A stretch of DNA of 64,000 bases, taken from NCBI RefSeq assembly GCF_032854445.1, contig NC_088298.1, forward strand, positions 22,655,295-22,719,294, read 5' to 3'. The translations under genes and the position numbers were made by a program. The notes beneath the pieces are model-generated. The model saw only the letters and a program-made list of their open reading frames with translations, did no database searches and was not told where the DNA came from. The number at the start of each line of letters is the position of its first letter. The stretch's first letter is position 1. The stretch comes from Liolophura sinensis (taxonomy: Eukaryota > Mollusca > Polyplacophora > Chitonida > Chitonidae). Positions 10,929-22,854 of this stretch are shown piece after piece.

Positions 10929-12327
10929 CCCGCTGTTAAAAACAACACACAATAGTTTGAACGCCTCATCAGAGTGTGGATAGGGCACCCTTTGCACTCT
11001 TTTGTGTATTTCTCTTAGATTTTACTTATTACCAAGCTACAACCACGCCACTCTTCGAAGCAAATATTTACTGGACATAACACAACCGACCTTTTGAAGA
11101 GCCTCTAAAAGAAGTTTTAGTAGCATTTTGAATGAAGTTTTTAATTTTTTTTATTTATTTTTCTCTTTCAAATTATTAATTTCTTTAAAATCACCACCTT
11201 ATTCATCAGCCTTGGTATGATATGGCCGAAACATTTCACCGAAACGTTTGGCCATAATCATTCATTTATTAATATAGCCAGAATAAAAAAAAAGTCACTA
11301 GTTCAATATTAATATTCCTATTTAGATGGTTCATGTCCAAAAAACAATTTTTTAACGATGGTCTTAATATGTTTTCCAGGTTTTCTTCTATGCTTGTATA
11401 CAATTTTGTGTGTGCTGTGTGTGTGTGTTTACGTGCTGTGAATTTTGTATATATACATGCATGTATACTGTATTTATGTTTCTCTGAACGTTTTTCGGGA
11501 CATAATTACTTATCAGACTTGCGGGTTAATAAAAACCTGAATGACACTGTCTGGGACATAGTCAAACAGACTATCATGTTCACCACATGGGGCACTAAGC
11601 AATCACTTGTGGGGAACTCGTGAAACTCCTAGCCCGTAACAAGACAGTCCACATCTATAAACTGTTCTGTTCTTTTCTTTATTACCTCACAATTATCGTC
11701 ATAAAACAAAATATGTACGACTGAAAATATGCTTAATATGTAACACAGAGATCAATTTTTCAACTCTATTATTTTTGTTTGAAACTGACTGAAAAAAAAA
11801 AAAATAGAGAGAATGCATACCTTTCATAAAATATAAAGCCAAAGATAAGTCAGTGATAATGAAGTTCACAGATCAAGCTTTGCCCTAGAAGCACAGGAGA
11901 TATAAACAGGCTGCTGTCTTGGGTACCTTATACTGTGACAGACACTTCATGGCTTCTTTAGAAACGATAATAAATTCATTATAAATCAGTGCTACATACG
12001 AGTTCACAACTTGAATAAACCTGTTTCCAAAGTGGAATGCTGATATGGGATCTCCTGCTGGCTTGCCGTTGGGCGATAAAGGAACTGCCTGAATATTAAC
12101 CTTGACAGACTAAATAACTTACAAGCAGACGTCAGAGAGTACACAAAGGGAGGTCACTGCAGTAGAATAAATGTATGTGATTGTTGCATGTAGCACGAGA
12201 TAGCTATTGCCTTCTGAAAATTGGATATTATCTTGTGAGTGTGATATATTGCTTTGCTTGAGACTGTGATCATTCTACACCATGTTTTGCGTGGAATATC
12301 ACGTGACCCTGTACTGACCAATGGAAG
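10929..12327. other. Non-coding stretch
   Basis: No gene recognised. Near 11223-11265 there is an imperfect inverted repeat (TATGGCCGAAAC ... GAAACGTTTGGCCATA) of unknown origin. Poly-A runs occur at about 11287 and 11790. The frame at 11333-11623 has no recognised domain. Confidence 0.4.
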
Positions 12328-12337
12328 CCAAGAATTT

Positions 12338-12508
12338 ATTTATTTATTTATTTGACTGATGCTTTATGCCATACTCAAGAGTATTTCACTTCTAAGAAAG
12401 CGGCCATCATTATGGTGGGATGAAACAGAGAGCCTGGTGGGGGGGGGGGGGGGAACCACAACCATCTGCAGGTTACTGGAAGACCTTCCCACGCACGGCC
12501 AGAGGAAA
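12338..12508 (-). mobile_element. Headless SINE copy with internal G-tract
   Basis: Read on the plus strand it runs from a (TTTA)n tail through TGATGCTTTATGCCATACTCA and CATTATGGTGGGATGAAAC to CTTCCCACGCACGGCCAGAGG, then stops before the tRNA-like head. Near-identical CCAAGAATT words lie at both edges (about 12328 and 12510), consistent with a target-site duplication. The GGGCAGAGCCCGGGGG region of the family is replaced here by GAGAGCCTGGTGG running into about 15 consecutive G. Confidence 0.8.
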
Positions 12509-12829
12509 CCAAGAATTATTTTCTGTGGTATAATAATGAGCAAGACTGTGAGTTGATGAGTATATACGTAACTTGATCTCCAGAGGCATGGCATGAACGT
12601 CATCTAACTCTACTGGGGCATGTACAGTAAACTGGGACACCATGTGTGCTGTCAGGAATAAGTGACAGTAACACAGCATCCTGTACAAAATGCCAGCTGC
12701 TGATGCTGGTTGATGTAATTACAGATAACCATACTTGTACATTTTATTACCTGGTTATGTCGATGTTTCTGCAGGAAATATGCGGGTTTGCAGACAAGAT
12801 GAACATATCACAGATGTTATGTACATGTA

Positions 12830-13050
12830 CCCTAATTCCCCAGCCTTTTCACATCGGACAGAGCAACCTTCACAGCAATTTATGCATGTTTATAACTTGA
12901 TTTTGGAGACAAAACTACACTGGTTGGGTTGGCCATTTACACTTCTTCACAAATGGTATAACTTTATCACTATACACAGAATAATGCTCTCAGGATTTGC
13001 GCGAATAAACACTTTGCAAATTAACATATGAAAATGTTGAAGAATTACAG
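12830..13050 (-). mobile_element. MITE family A, copy 4 (intact ends with TA duplication)
   Basis: The best-preserved minus-oriented copy. The left terminus CCCTAATTCCCCAGCC is preceded by TA (12828-12829). The right terminus TGTTGAAGAATTACAG is followed by TA (13051-13052). The interior includes GAGCAACCTTCACAGCAATTTA, TTTTGGAGACAAAACTACAC and TTGGGTTGGCCA. At 221 bp with no coding capacity it fits a miniature inverted-repeat element inserted at a TA. Confidence 0.88.
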
Positions 13051-13052
13051 TA

Positions 13053-13601
13053 TACATATAAGTACATGTTAACTGTAAATGGACGGTCACAGATTTTAAT
13101 GATGTCTTGTTCTAATGATGCCCAGCGGAGCACATGATCCAAAAGAAAGTTAGAGAGTTAAAATGTTAAAGCTACTGCCATCAGACCTTACGCCAACTGC
13201 ATCAGTGGCCCTTCATGAGATTGTACTGGGGATACGGACATCTGGTTTCAGTTTGGACATCGCTATCATTAACTGTTAAAATCTATGATGAAATCTTGTT
13301 ACAATGGAATTATGACATCAGTGTACAAGTAGACTCGCAATTATGCAAGTTGTCATGGGTCTCAGCGCCAGATTATTGGACACTGAGAGTGTCAGACAAT
13401 CACACACATCAGCATACACAGATCGTAAGAGTAGCACTGCCTGGACGCTCCAGCTGCTCATCTTCCATGACACTCCAATCAGTGATGACGTATGATGATG
13501 TCTTAATGTTCTACATTGTTTTAAAATGAAGCTCAGTTCAGAGCAGATTGTGTTCCACAAGAAAATTAGTAATTAAAAATGTTAAAAATAATGTACACAC
13601 A
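13053..13601. other. Non-coding stretch, nothing recognised
   Basis: Overlapping short frames on both strands at about 13215-13560 carry no recognised motif. Confidence 0.4.
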
Positions 13602-13866
13602 AATACCCCCTCACATCTATGTATACCTATGTGTTATCAGTACACATAAATACCCACTTAAATCTATGTATAACTATATGTCATCAGTACACATAATATC
13701 CACTTAAATCTATGTATACCTATATGTTATCAGTACACATCAATACCCTTCTCACATCTATGTATAACTATATGTTTACGTTACATTATACCCACTTACA
13801 TCTATGTATAACTATATGTTTATGTTACATTATACCCACTTACATCTATGTATAACCATATGTTAT
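13602..13866. repeat. Minisatellite, unit 44-48 bp
   Basis: ATCTATGTATA recurs at about 13615, 13662, 13708, 13755, 13800 and 13844. Spacing shrinks from 47 to 44 bp from left to right. Units contain TACCCACTTA and a variable TATATGTTATCAGTACACAT or TATATGTTTACGTTACATTA segment, so two unit types occupy the left and right halves. Confidence 0.92.
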
Positions 13867-16050
13867 TGGCATTTTGAACAAAGTGTCATTAACATACATG
13901 GATCACAGCTTAAGTACACATACAAGTGCTATGCTGTTGTCATTATTTGTGGCAATTGCAAAAACGTAATACACTTATACCTTTATAATCAAAGAGCTAC
14001 TTCAGTGTCAAGACCTGTATGTCTTACAAAGCAGGATAAAGTAATAAGGGTTGAGCTGATCTGAATTGCTTTCATATTAATTGTAAAAACAATTGCAATG
14101 TATTGAAACTATGTTGGCAGTTTTGGAGGATACTATGGAAACAAAAGATTTCTGTTGTTTCCAATTTTGCCTGGTGTGATGTCATGCAAAAACACTTGCC
14201 GCCACCAATCGCGACAAATAAAGTCATACTTTCAAAACGTGCACAATGTCCTCCCAGCATAAATGTCTTACGCGACGTCTCATCTAAATAAGGAACATTA
14301 TCACGTAACATCAGGAAGATTTTACGGAGCCTGCCGAACATTTTGTTTTTGTGGACTCTTCACTTCTCGATTTTAAATTTTCTTGTTTACAATAAATATT
14401 TTAGAATGGCGGTGATAGCTTTGTTCCATAGGGTATTCTTCGTGTCATTTTACTACTTCTGTCCGGCTAATTTCTCTTAGGACTAAAGTAGCTCTTTAAA
14501 AGAATGTGTACGCCCACATTTCACACACAAACAAATTATGTACAATGTACTTTGGACTCACATTTGATACACAGGATATACTTTTTATTAAAATAATTTA
14601 TTTTAAATCTACATGTAGAATTAAGGAATTATATTTTATATATGAAGGATTAATTCATCTCTGTTTCAAGTTGATCGATTCATAATGTAACGTATATAAC
14701 TTTCACTTCCTGCATATTGGTATTAACATGGTTGCATGCTTGTGAAGAAGTCCCAGCTAGCTACCAAGGGAGGTCACTCTAGATGCCTTATACATGACTT
14801 GAATGTAATACACATATATATGTTCCCAAGGCTTTCACACTGTGTCTCCTGAGGCTTTTTTCTTAAAACATACATCTACATGTATTTAAAGCCTATCTAT
14901 ACCCAATTACGTATTAAGAATGTGTTCCATATTCAGGAGTCAGCTCATTTTCTCAACATTAAATATACATGAACATAAAAAGAATAAACAAATTTTTGCT
15001 AAAAATTAAGTTCCTTGTCAAATTTCGCTTGGAGGTCCAGGTGGAGTAAGGTTATCCAGTTTAATCAAACGGTCCTGTGAACGTGGGGGGAATCCCCATC
15101 ATCCCCTATGTACATAAATTACCTGTATTTTATATGACACTGGGTATATTATTACTCTTAATATCCAGGTAGATCTGACATGGATCAGAGGTTTCTAATT
15201 ACACCAAGTACGAGCTTGTATAGGCATAGAGAAATACATGCATGACACTGGACAACATCGGGGACTCTAACATCTTTTCTTCAAATCTAAGCACACATCA
15301 GACGACTATAATCATCTTCATAATCACTACGAACGGGGAATTTCTGGATTCCCCCACGCATTTGGAGAGGCTGCACGTTTTGGCAACTGGCGCAGCCCAG
15401 TGTACCTTGAACACCGCTTGTCTTCCACCAACATGATTCACATATCTATACATTACACGTGGGCAAACAAGTTCATCAGCACCATGCCAAAGGCCGGCGG
15501 TTTTCACCTCGTACTCTGGTTTCCTCCATCCATACAATCACTTAATACAGTAATTTCACGCGAACATGCACATTTGGGAAACAGAAGCTTCTGGAGTGTA
15601 GAGACTCTACCCAGGCCCTAAATCTCTCTATACTGTTGCCAGGATATTGTCGACCTCTGAAATTACCCCAGCCAAATGTAAAAATTCCGTCTAAGCGTAA
15701 CCTCAACAAAATCCCCAGTTGTTCAGCCCATTTGTAAGCCACTAAGCCCTAATCTTGTGTAACAATGGTATCCAGTATGCAGACAGCCACTGCAGTCAGA
15801 GGAGGTAATGAGGCAGAAACCGGATTTGAACGCCAAATGGTTCTTGATCGATCAATAAAAGCTGGCCAGTTATTTCGATCCTGTCCAATCATACTGTACT
15901 GCCTCGATCTTGTCTAGGAATGCAATTGTTAGGATGTTCACAGTGAAATAGCAGGCGACACGTACACTATACATCTCCATGTACATGCCTCAGAGTTCAA
16001 TGCTTGCTTGTGTCACTTTGCACATATACAAGTATGGAGTATCATGTATA
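13867..16050. other. Non-coding stretch, nothing firmly recognised
   Basis: No gene identified. Near 15824 the word ACCGGATTTGAACGCC resembles an inverted box B. No convincing element boundaries were found. Confidence 0.4.
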
Positions 16051-16198
16051 TTTATGTATTTGATTGGTGTTTTTACACCATACTCAAGAATATTTCACTC
16101 CTACGACAATGGACAGCAATTTATGGTGGGAGGAAATTGGACAGAGCTCAAGGGGAAACCCACAACCATCCGCAGGTTGCTGACAGACCTTGCCATGC
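16051..16198 (-). mobile_element. Headless SINE copy with 10-bp target-site duplication
   Basis: The plus strand reads TTTGATTGGTG, CACCATACTCAAGAATATTT, TTATGGTGGGAGGAAATTGG and ACAACCATCCGCAGGTTGCT, then stops at CCTTGCCATGC. ATCATGTATA flanks it at 16041-16050 and 16199-16208. As in the copies at 3253-3420 and 20467-20630, the tRNA-related head is absent but the duplication is intact. Confidence 0.88.
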
Positions 16199-16439
16199 AT
16201 CATGTATAGAAGCATTTACCTGTAGACGTATAATGCTCCGTTCATGAGCAAAACTGATTGTTATGTGGCATATTTTTACATTAATTAAAGCATACTGTAC
16301 ATAACTACCTGTAGTTTGTATACATGTGAAATATATCATGATATTAACAACCACACAAGCAAAACTGCAGTTACAATACAAAGGTGTAAAAAAAAGTCAT
16401 GTTCACCTTATTAATTCTACAATTTCTCACTTCATGGAA

Positions 16440-16990
16440 TGTCCCAGGCAATTGAGATGTGCAAAACAACTGTGATGTGCCCAGCTATAATGAGATGTGC
16501 CCAACCAAATATGGTGAGCAAAGCAAATGAGACATGCAAAACAACTGTGATGTGCCCAGCTATAATGAGATGTGCCCAACCAAATATGGTGAGCAAAGCA
16601 AATGAGACATGCAAAACAACTGTGATGTGCAACGCAAATAGAAGTGCCATGCAAATGTGATGTGGTAGAGCAAGTAAAATGCTCTAAACAAATGACATTT
16701 GCCAGGTAAATATGACGTGGAAAACAACTGAAATGTTCTTTTATAGGCAAATATGATGTGGCAAGCAAATGAAATGTTCTTTCATAGGCAAATGAGATTT
16801 GTCAATCAAAATGAAATGTGCCAAGCAAAATGAGAAATGCCAATTCAAGCCAATGTTGTGTATTAGGCAAACGAGATGTGTTAAGGAAATGCCACATGTG
16901 ACAAGCAAAATGTGATGTGCCATGCAAATGTGATACATTTGCCAAGCACGTGATGCATCAAGACAAAGTGACTGTCCAGCAAATGAGGTG
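16440..16990. repeat. Composite minisatellite: 75-bp units breaking into ~20-bp subunits
   Basis: GCAAAACAACTGTGATGTGC recurs at 16461, 16536 and 16611, an exact 75 bp period. Within and beyond these units, a simpler motif of the form CAAATGAGATGTGCCA repeats at about 18-25 bp with many substitutions up to about 16990. The 75 bp unit appears to be a recent amplification of four subunits from an older, diverged short-period array. 75 is divisible by three, which explains open frames on both strands. Confidence 0.88.
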
Positions 16991-17745
16991 TGAATCGACA
17001 CTGGACAACCTCCTGCATTTCCTGACAAGAAAGCACCTATGTTCAGCCTCTAGCTACCACACGACCACATTGTCCTGACCAGTTTTACCATAAACGTTTC
17101 AAGCTGTCAATTTAAAACCATATACTTGGTTGATGGCTCAACTAAGCTTAGTAAACACCACCAAGAGAAATAAAGCCAGTATGAAAACCAGAACAGAATT
17201 TGCATCTGGCCTCTCACATTAATTATTGATATGAAAACCTGTCGGGATCCATCTAGCAGTTCCTCTATCATAAACCTTCAGAACAATGATCACTTCGGGC
17301 CTACGAAGCAGTCCCCTAAGTGCACAGCATATTTGCTCAAAAAAGTAAAAACATGGTCCCTAAAAAGAGACCTGCTTAATTCTTCCATCAACTTGGAACA
17401 ACAAATAAGTTCTGTATGTATGCAGTAAAAGAGCTAACAGCAAGTATGGTGTTTTTATATGATTCCAAAGGCTGCCTGATACGTGGCTTATTGCACCAAT
17501 TAACAAAGCTAAAATGCGTGTGCTCATGATACTGTATGCATACAGCTATAGGAAAAAACATCCTACTGCTATGCTTAGGGTTTAACGTCGTACTTAATAA
17601 CAAGTTTTCAACAATTCATGTATGACGCCAAGGAGTCATTAGATGTGTGTACATACATATGTATCGTGTCATATTGTGTGACAACACTGAAATATCATGC
17701 TGATGACACCAGAGACACACATGTTGTATTCATTGTTTGTATGTA
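16991..17745. other. Non-coding stretch, nothing recognised
   Basis: No gene or repeat identified. Confidence 0.4.
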
Positions 17746-17960
17746 CTGCAATTCTTGAACCTTTTCGAAGTTTGCAAGGTGTTTGTTTAAGCATATTCTG
17801 AAGGCATTATTCTGTGCAGACTGAAAAAAATATACTTTTTGCAAAACCAGAAATTGGTCAATTTAACAAATGTAATTTTGTCTCCAAAATCCAGTTAAAA
17901 AAGTGCATAAATTACACTGAAAGTTGCTTTTTCATATGTGAAAAGGTTGAGCAATAAGGG
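17746..17960 (+). mobile_element. MITE family A, copy 5 (intact ends with TA duplication)
   Basis: It starts CTGCAATTCTTGAACC after TA (17744-17745) and ends GTTGAGCAATAAGGG before TA (17961-17962). The 215 bp body includes TTTGCAAGGTGTTTGTTTAA, GGCATTATTCTGTGCAGACT and CTGAAAGTTGCTTTTTCATA. No coding capacity. Together with the copy at 12830-13050 it defines the ends and the TA target of the family. Confidence 0.9.
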
Positions 17961-18267
17961 TACACGTACATATTGTTCCTGACTACATGAATAGCACGTC
18001 GGTCAGGATTCAAATCAGTATTTGTATCACAGAAGCATTCCAAAATAAAAACGTCAGGGCACTTTCACATCACATGCCACAAAAGATACTGTACATCTAC
18101 AAGCTTTTTGCCCCATAAAGCAATTTCTTCAGTGGGATTTATGTATACAACTATTATGGAAACGACACCAAAAATAATCTGTTTGCAAGCTTCATAAAAG
18201 TGTACAAATGAAATCTCTACCCTGCATAGTTCTATGAGACTGTTTCAAAATATTGGTTGCAGAGGCA

Positions 18268-18291
18268 GTTGAAAAGATTGAAGAATTAGGG
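18268..18291 (+). mobile_element. Possible MITE family A terminus remnant
   Basis: GTTGAAAAGATTGAAGAATTAGGG resembles the right terminus of family A (GAAAAGGTTGAGGAATTAGGG). The ~200 bp to its left do not clearly match the family interior, so this may be a deleted relict or a chance match. Confidence 0.3.
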
Positions 18292-18493
18292 TGCATACAC
18301 GGGCCTACATGTACTGATGCAAGCATGCTAGGTGAAAGCTAGCTACACACATGGAAACGTATGAGGAGAGGTCAAATATTTTTTCCGACTATATCTGTTT
18401 AAAAACTTGGAGGTTAAAATATGATGAACAACTACATGTACATCTGGACATAATGCTAAGTGTGATTTTGGTATTATCACACACTGAAGCCAT

Positions 18494-18626
18494 ACTTGGT
18501 CTGCCGACAACCTGCGGATGGTTGTGGGTTTCCCCCCAGGCTGTTCCTCCCACCATAATGCTTGCAGCCATCGTATATGTGAAATATTCTTGAGTACGGC
18601 GTGAAACACCAATCAAATAAATAAAT
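18494..18626 (+). mobile_element. SINE fragment (core and tail, headless)
   Basis: It begins at GGTCTGCCGACAACCTGC and runs through CGGATGGTTGTGGGTTTCC, CATAATGCTTGCAGCCATCG and AATATTCTTGAGTACGGCG to a CAAATAAATAAATC tail. A piece of the GGGCAGAGCCCGG region is deleted. No clear target-site duplication was found. Confidence 0.82.
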
Positions 18627-19118
18627 CAAAATGAGGAGCGATACAGTTATGCCAAACAACATATAATTTTAAAAATTGCCTCTATCATAGTAAGCTTTAC
18701 TTCTGTGGTGGCTGGGATTCAGACAGGTCTGAATGATCAGTGACTGACCGATATAAAGTTGATCTTATCAGAGAGCAAAGGAACTTTTGCATTATAGCCT
18801 CTGATAACTGAACAGGGACAACCAGGTGCTGATTTGAGAGAGCAATGTGTTCCCGGAGAGTAATGAATATAGGACTGTAATGAGCACAACAACACAAATT
18901 TTTACCAGAATCTGATGATTGCGCCTCAGCATACAACAATGGAAACAGATTTAACACCGTGTTTTGTGCCGCCAGATGAATCGCATTAAAAAGCACTCAG
19001 CAAACCACTTCAGGTGGTCAATATCTGGGGAGAAGGGAGTCTGTTAACAGTGTGGCTTCAGTGTATACAGGTATATTATTACTGTCTCACTATCATTAAA
19101 GCACTGCTTTGTGTGTGT
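18627..19118. other. Non-coding stretch, nothing recognised
   Basis: No gene identified. A minus-strand frame at 18697-18996 has no recognised motif. Confidence 0.4.
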
Positions 19119-19995
19119 GGACACTTTGTGACCATGACAGTTGAACTGATCAGGCTGGACACTTTGTAGCCCTGACAGCAGACTTGGTCAGACTGGACAC
19201 TTTGTAGCCCTGACAGCAGACTTGATCAGGCAGGACACTTTGTAGCCCTGACAGCAGACTTGATCAGGCTGGACACTGTGACCATGACAGCAGACTTGAT
19301 CAGACTGGACACTTTGTGACCATGACAGCAGACTTGATCAGGCTGGACACTTTGTAGCCCTGACAGCAGACTTGATCAGACTGGACACTTTGTAGCTCTG
19401 ACAGCAGACTTGATCAGGCTGGACACTGTGACCATGACAGCAGACTTGATCAGACTGGACACTTTGTAGCCCTGACAGCAGACTTGATCAGACTGGACAC
19501 TTTGTAGCCCTGACAGCAAACTTGATCAGGCAGGACACTGTGACCATGACAGCAGGCTTGATCAGACTGGACACTTTGTAGCCCTGACAGCAGACTTGAT
19601 CAGACTGGACACTTTGTGACCATGACAGCAGACTTGATCAGACTGGACACTTTGTAGCCCTGACAGCAGACTTGATCAGACTGGACACTTTGTGACCATG
19701 ACAGGAAACTTGATCAGACTGGACACTTTGTGACCATGACAGCAGACTTGATCAGACTGGACACTTTGTGACCATGACAGCAGACTTGATCAGACTGGAC
19801 ACTTTGTGACCATGACAGCAGACTTGATCAGACTGGACACTTTGTGACCATGACAGCAAACTTGATCAGACTGGACACTTTGTGACCATGACAGCAAACT
19901 TGATCAGACTGGACACTTTGTGACCATGACAGCAAACTTGATCAGACTGGACACTTTGTGACCATGACAGCAAACTTGATCAGACTGGACACTTT
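19119..19995. repeat. 38-bp minisatellite, about 23 units, two interspersed variants
   Basis: The unit is GGACACTTTG, then TGACCATGAC or TAGCCCTGAC, then AGCAGACTTGATCAGACT. The two middle blocks mix in the left two thirds. Some units lose two bases (GGACACTGTGACC, 36 bp). From about 19740 to the right end every unit is the TGACCATGAC type, and the last few share AGCAAACTTG, so that end has been homogenised recently. Confidence 0.95.
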
Positions 19996-20466
19996 ATGCT
20001 GTTCATGTTCTTCGCTCTCGACCATACAGGCTAACATGCGTGCCCAGGGAGATTGTAATTTTGACCACATAAACAATTCTTATCGAACATCAATGTTACA
20101 AATGTGTGATTGGGTTCTAACTTCTGGGAAAACAGAAGACCAGTCTTTAATTTGAATACAGCTATATAAACTCATTATATTTTGCTCAGCAAAACACTAT
20201 TAATATATGTAAATACACTGTAAATATAAACTTAAATTTCAAAATGGTATCTGAAAAATATATCACATTTGACCCTGAAATATATGTGAAGACACAATTT
20301 GTACTGTACAATTATTACTGTAACTCACATTCTTTGTTTTCCAAAAGCTTTAATACAAGAAAAAAAAATTATAAGGCCTTCAATGCAAGGGGATCAATGT
20401 ATTTTTATGCACAACAATCTCTGTGGAACACATATTATATGTATAATGTAACTGCTGAGCATGTTT
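19996..20466. other. AT-rich non-coding stretch
   Basis: No gene or repeat recognised. It ends at the target-site duplication of the SINE that follows. Confidence 0.4.
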
Positions 20467-20630
20467 ACTTTATTTATTTATTTGATTGGTGTTTTATGCC
20501 GTACTCAAGAATATTTCACTTATATGACGGCCGCCAATATTATGGTGGGAGCAAAACGGGTAAAGCAAACCCACGCCCATCCCCACGACCATCCGCAGGT
20601 TGCTGCCAGACCTTCCTACATATGGCCCGA
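20467..20630 (-). mobile_element. Headless SINE copy with 13-bp target-site duplication
   Basis: The plus strand shows the TTTATTTATTTATTTGATTGG tail junction, then TTATGCCGTACTCAAGAATA, CCAATATTATGGTGGGAGC and CCATCCGCAGGTTGCTGCC, and ends at TACATATGGCCC. A perfect GCTGAGCATGTTT duplication flanks it (20454-20466 and 20631-20643). The copy lacks the tRNA-like head but inserted as a complete retroposition event. Confidence 0.92.
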
Positions 20631-20643
20631 GCTGAGCATGTTT

Positions 20644-22562
20644 GATATATGTTCATGTGAACATGCATATAATGGGAAATAGTCTCGCTACGTGTAGCTC
20701 CTTTGCTTGAGTTTTAATATGGGGATTGATGATCAAAGCATATTCACTTGAGTTATCCAAGAACCTTAATTTGAGGTCTAATTTAAGTATGACTTCAAAG
20801 TGCACAGAAATCAAGGGTTTATTGAAGGACATGTATTTTCCTTTAAAAGACTGGCAGTCAAGCCAGAGCAACTCATTTATTAAATTTTAACAAGTAATTA
20901 TTTTTAAACAATTTGTTTGAAACAGAAATACTTAATTTTCATAATGTTCATTTCCACCTTTATATTCTATTTGAGGAGTAGTTTTAGGTTTCATAGAGAA
21001 TGAAGTGCAGAGCTTGTTTACCTGTATATATACCTGTAATTTAATTTTCCTGACATTTGTAAGGTGCAATCCGATTAGTCAAATTTTTGTGTTTATACTC
21101 CACTAAACTGATAAAAACGAAGCCATGCCAATGTACATGTAGGACTACTTTTTCTAAGAATAGAATTGAAAGAGACGTAACCACATCATGTAAAATGACA
21201 AACAGAACACTGTGAATATATCTACTTTCGTCTGTATTTTCTTCACATTCACAAACAAAGCAAATTCTGTGGACAGCCTAGGAGAAATTAAGACTGTTAA
21301 ACACTCGTGCCTACCTCAGTATGATCAGACACTGGCAAGGACACGGACAGTTCAGCTCAGGTAGTGGGGTGTATGCTATGCGCAGCTGAGTGGCGTCGCC
21401 AACACAAGCCAGTTTGATTAACTTTCCAACTGATGTCTAAAATACACACTGTTGTTCTTGAATATCCAGTAAGATTTAGAAAGTGAAACCTCTTCCATAT
21501 GTCACAACTCCGCGCCTTTTGCAAGCGCCATTGTGAAGTCAACTGTGTACACACTCCTGCATATCATGAGCATGCAACAACAACAGCAGTCCGTTATTCA
21601 CAGCACAAACGTCTTGTCAGCTTAACATCATTAACTTATTGTCACCTAGAAAATAAATCCAACTCTTTCTGCATCTTCTGTACCTACACCTCCCTCACAT
21701 TTCACCATCTAAATGTCAAGTTATTCGCGATTGTTTATGAAAACCGGCAGGTGTAAACTTTCTCTTGTCATTTCTTTCACCGGACACGTGAAGTTGCTTT
21801 GTAAAGGTTGAACTTCACTCGCCAATTCCATTGGCTCAAAGAACCTCATTCATAAAATGTATATTAAGCAGCCTACAGCGTTTCCTTCCTCAAAACAACT
21901 GACGTTTCTCACATTTTGGAATGACGGTAAAGCATCAGATAATGTTCTTTTATTCCTTACATTCAATTTACGAGGATTCATACAGATTGGGCAGCGTTTT
22001 TGTTTTTCGTTCATTCCCAAATAGATATATACATACTGATTAACATGCAGATTTAAACACGCAAATCTTGCAGCCAGGTATTCCAGCTCTGCGCATTTGA
22101 TCGGATTAAAATGTCATCTCCAGGAGAAAAGTTTATCATGCGATCAAATTAGATTCCATCCTGGAAGACAATCAGCTACAGTAACGCGTCGGTGAAGCTT
22201 CTTTGAATGTGAACGATGATAGCTAAGTGCTATACTGCCGAGGTGAGGGGGATGGTGATCGCGAGGTTGATCAAACCTCTCTGCTGAGCTATTAGCTAAT
22301 AAATCACAAGTAAATCACACGATAAAGGTCTAGATCTCGCACCTTCAGACAGACAGGTAGTGCCGTGCAAGGTGCCCTGGCTCTAGCTACAGCGAGATCT
22401 CCTCAGTAATGGCATTACCAACCTACACCTCAGCCAACAAATCAATTTGTCTGTCTGAATTTAAACTCTCTATCTGGGGGTGTTTTAGACTGTCAGGCCA
22501 CAATGAAAAAAATTCTTGCTGGGCATCACCTGAACCAAATTCAGCCAAAATAAGCGTAGGTA
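20644..22562. other. Non-coding stretch without recognised repeats
   Basis: About 1.9 kb with no tandem array or element I could recognise. Frames at 21357-21756 and 22409-22642 lack known domains. It is one of the longer single-copy-looking stretches and could hold regulatory sequence or exons too short or diverged to recognise. Confidence 0.35.
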
Positions 22563-22777
22563 CTGTAATTCTTCAACCTTTTCGTATGTTTGCAAGGTGT
22601 TTATTCAAAAATATTCTGAAAGCAACAATCTGTGTAGACTGATAAAATTACTTTTTGCAAAGCTGTAAAATTGGCCAATCCAACCAATGTCATTTTGTCT
22701 CCAATATCAACTTAAAAATGTGTATACATTGCATTGAAAGTTGCTCCTGTATAGATGAAAAGGTTGAGGAATCGGGG
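22563..22777 (+). mobile_element. MITE family A, copy 6
   Basis: It starts CTGTAATTCTTCAACC after TA (22561-22562) and ends GAAAAGGTTGAGGAATCGGGG, where the expected following TA has become TG. It is 215 bp long, the same as copy 5. The interior carries TTTGCAAGGTGTTTATTCAA, TTGGCCAATCCAACC and GCATTGAAAGTTGCT. Confidence 0.88.
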
Positions 22778-22832
22778 TGAAAGTGGACTTATCAGCAAGA
22801 TTAAACTGTAGCCTCATTGGTTGATTCTCCAC

Positions 22833-22854
22833 TATATATATATATATATATACA
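22833..22854. repeat. (TA)n microsatellite
   Basis: About eleven uninterrupted TA dinucleotides. Confidence 0.95.

Noticed and set aside
11223-11265. Second hammerhead-like site (TATGATATGGCCGAAAC)
   Set aside because: The CTGATGA element is not intact and the inverted words are short and imperfect. It is not distinguishable from chance.
18130-18267. Complete MITE copy left of the terminus-like word at 18268-18291
   Set aside because: Only the last ~24 bases resemble the family. The interior words shared by the other copies are absent.
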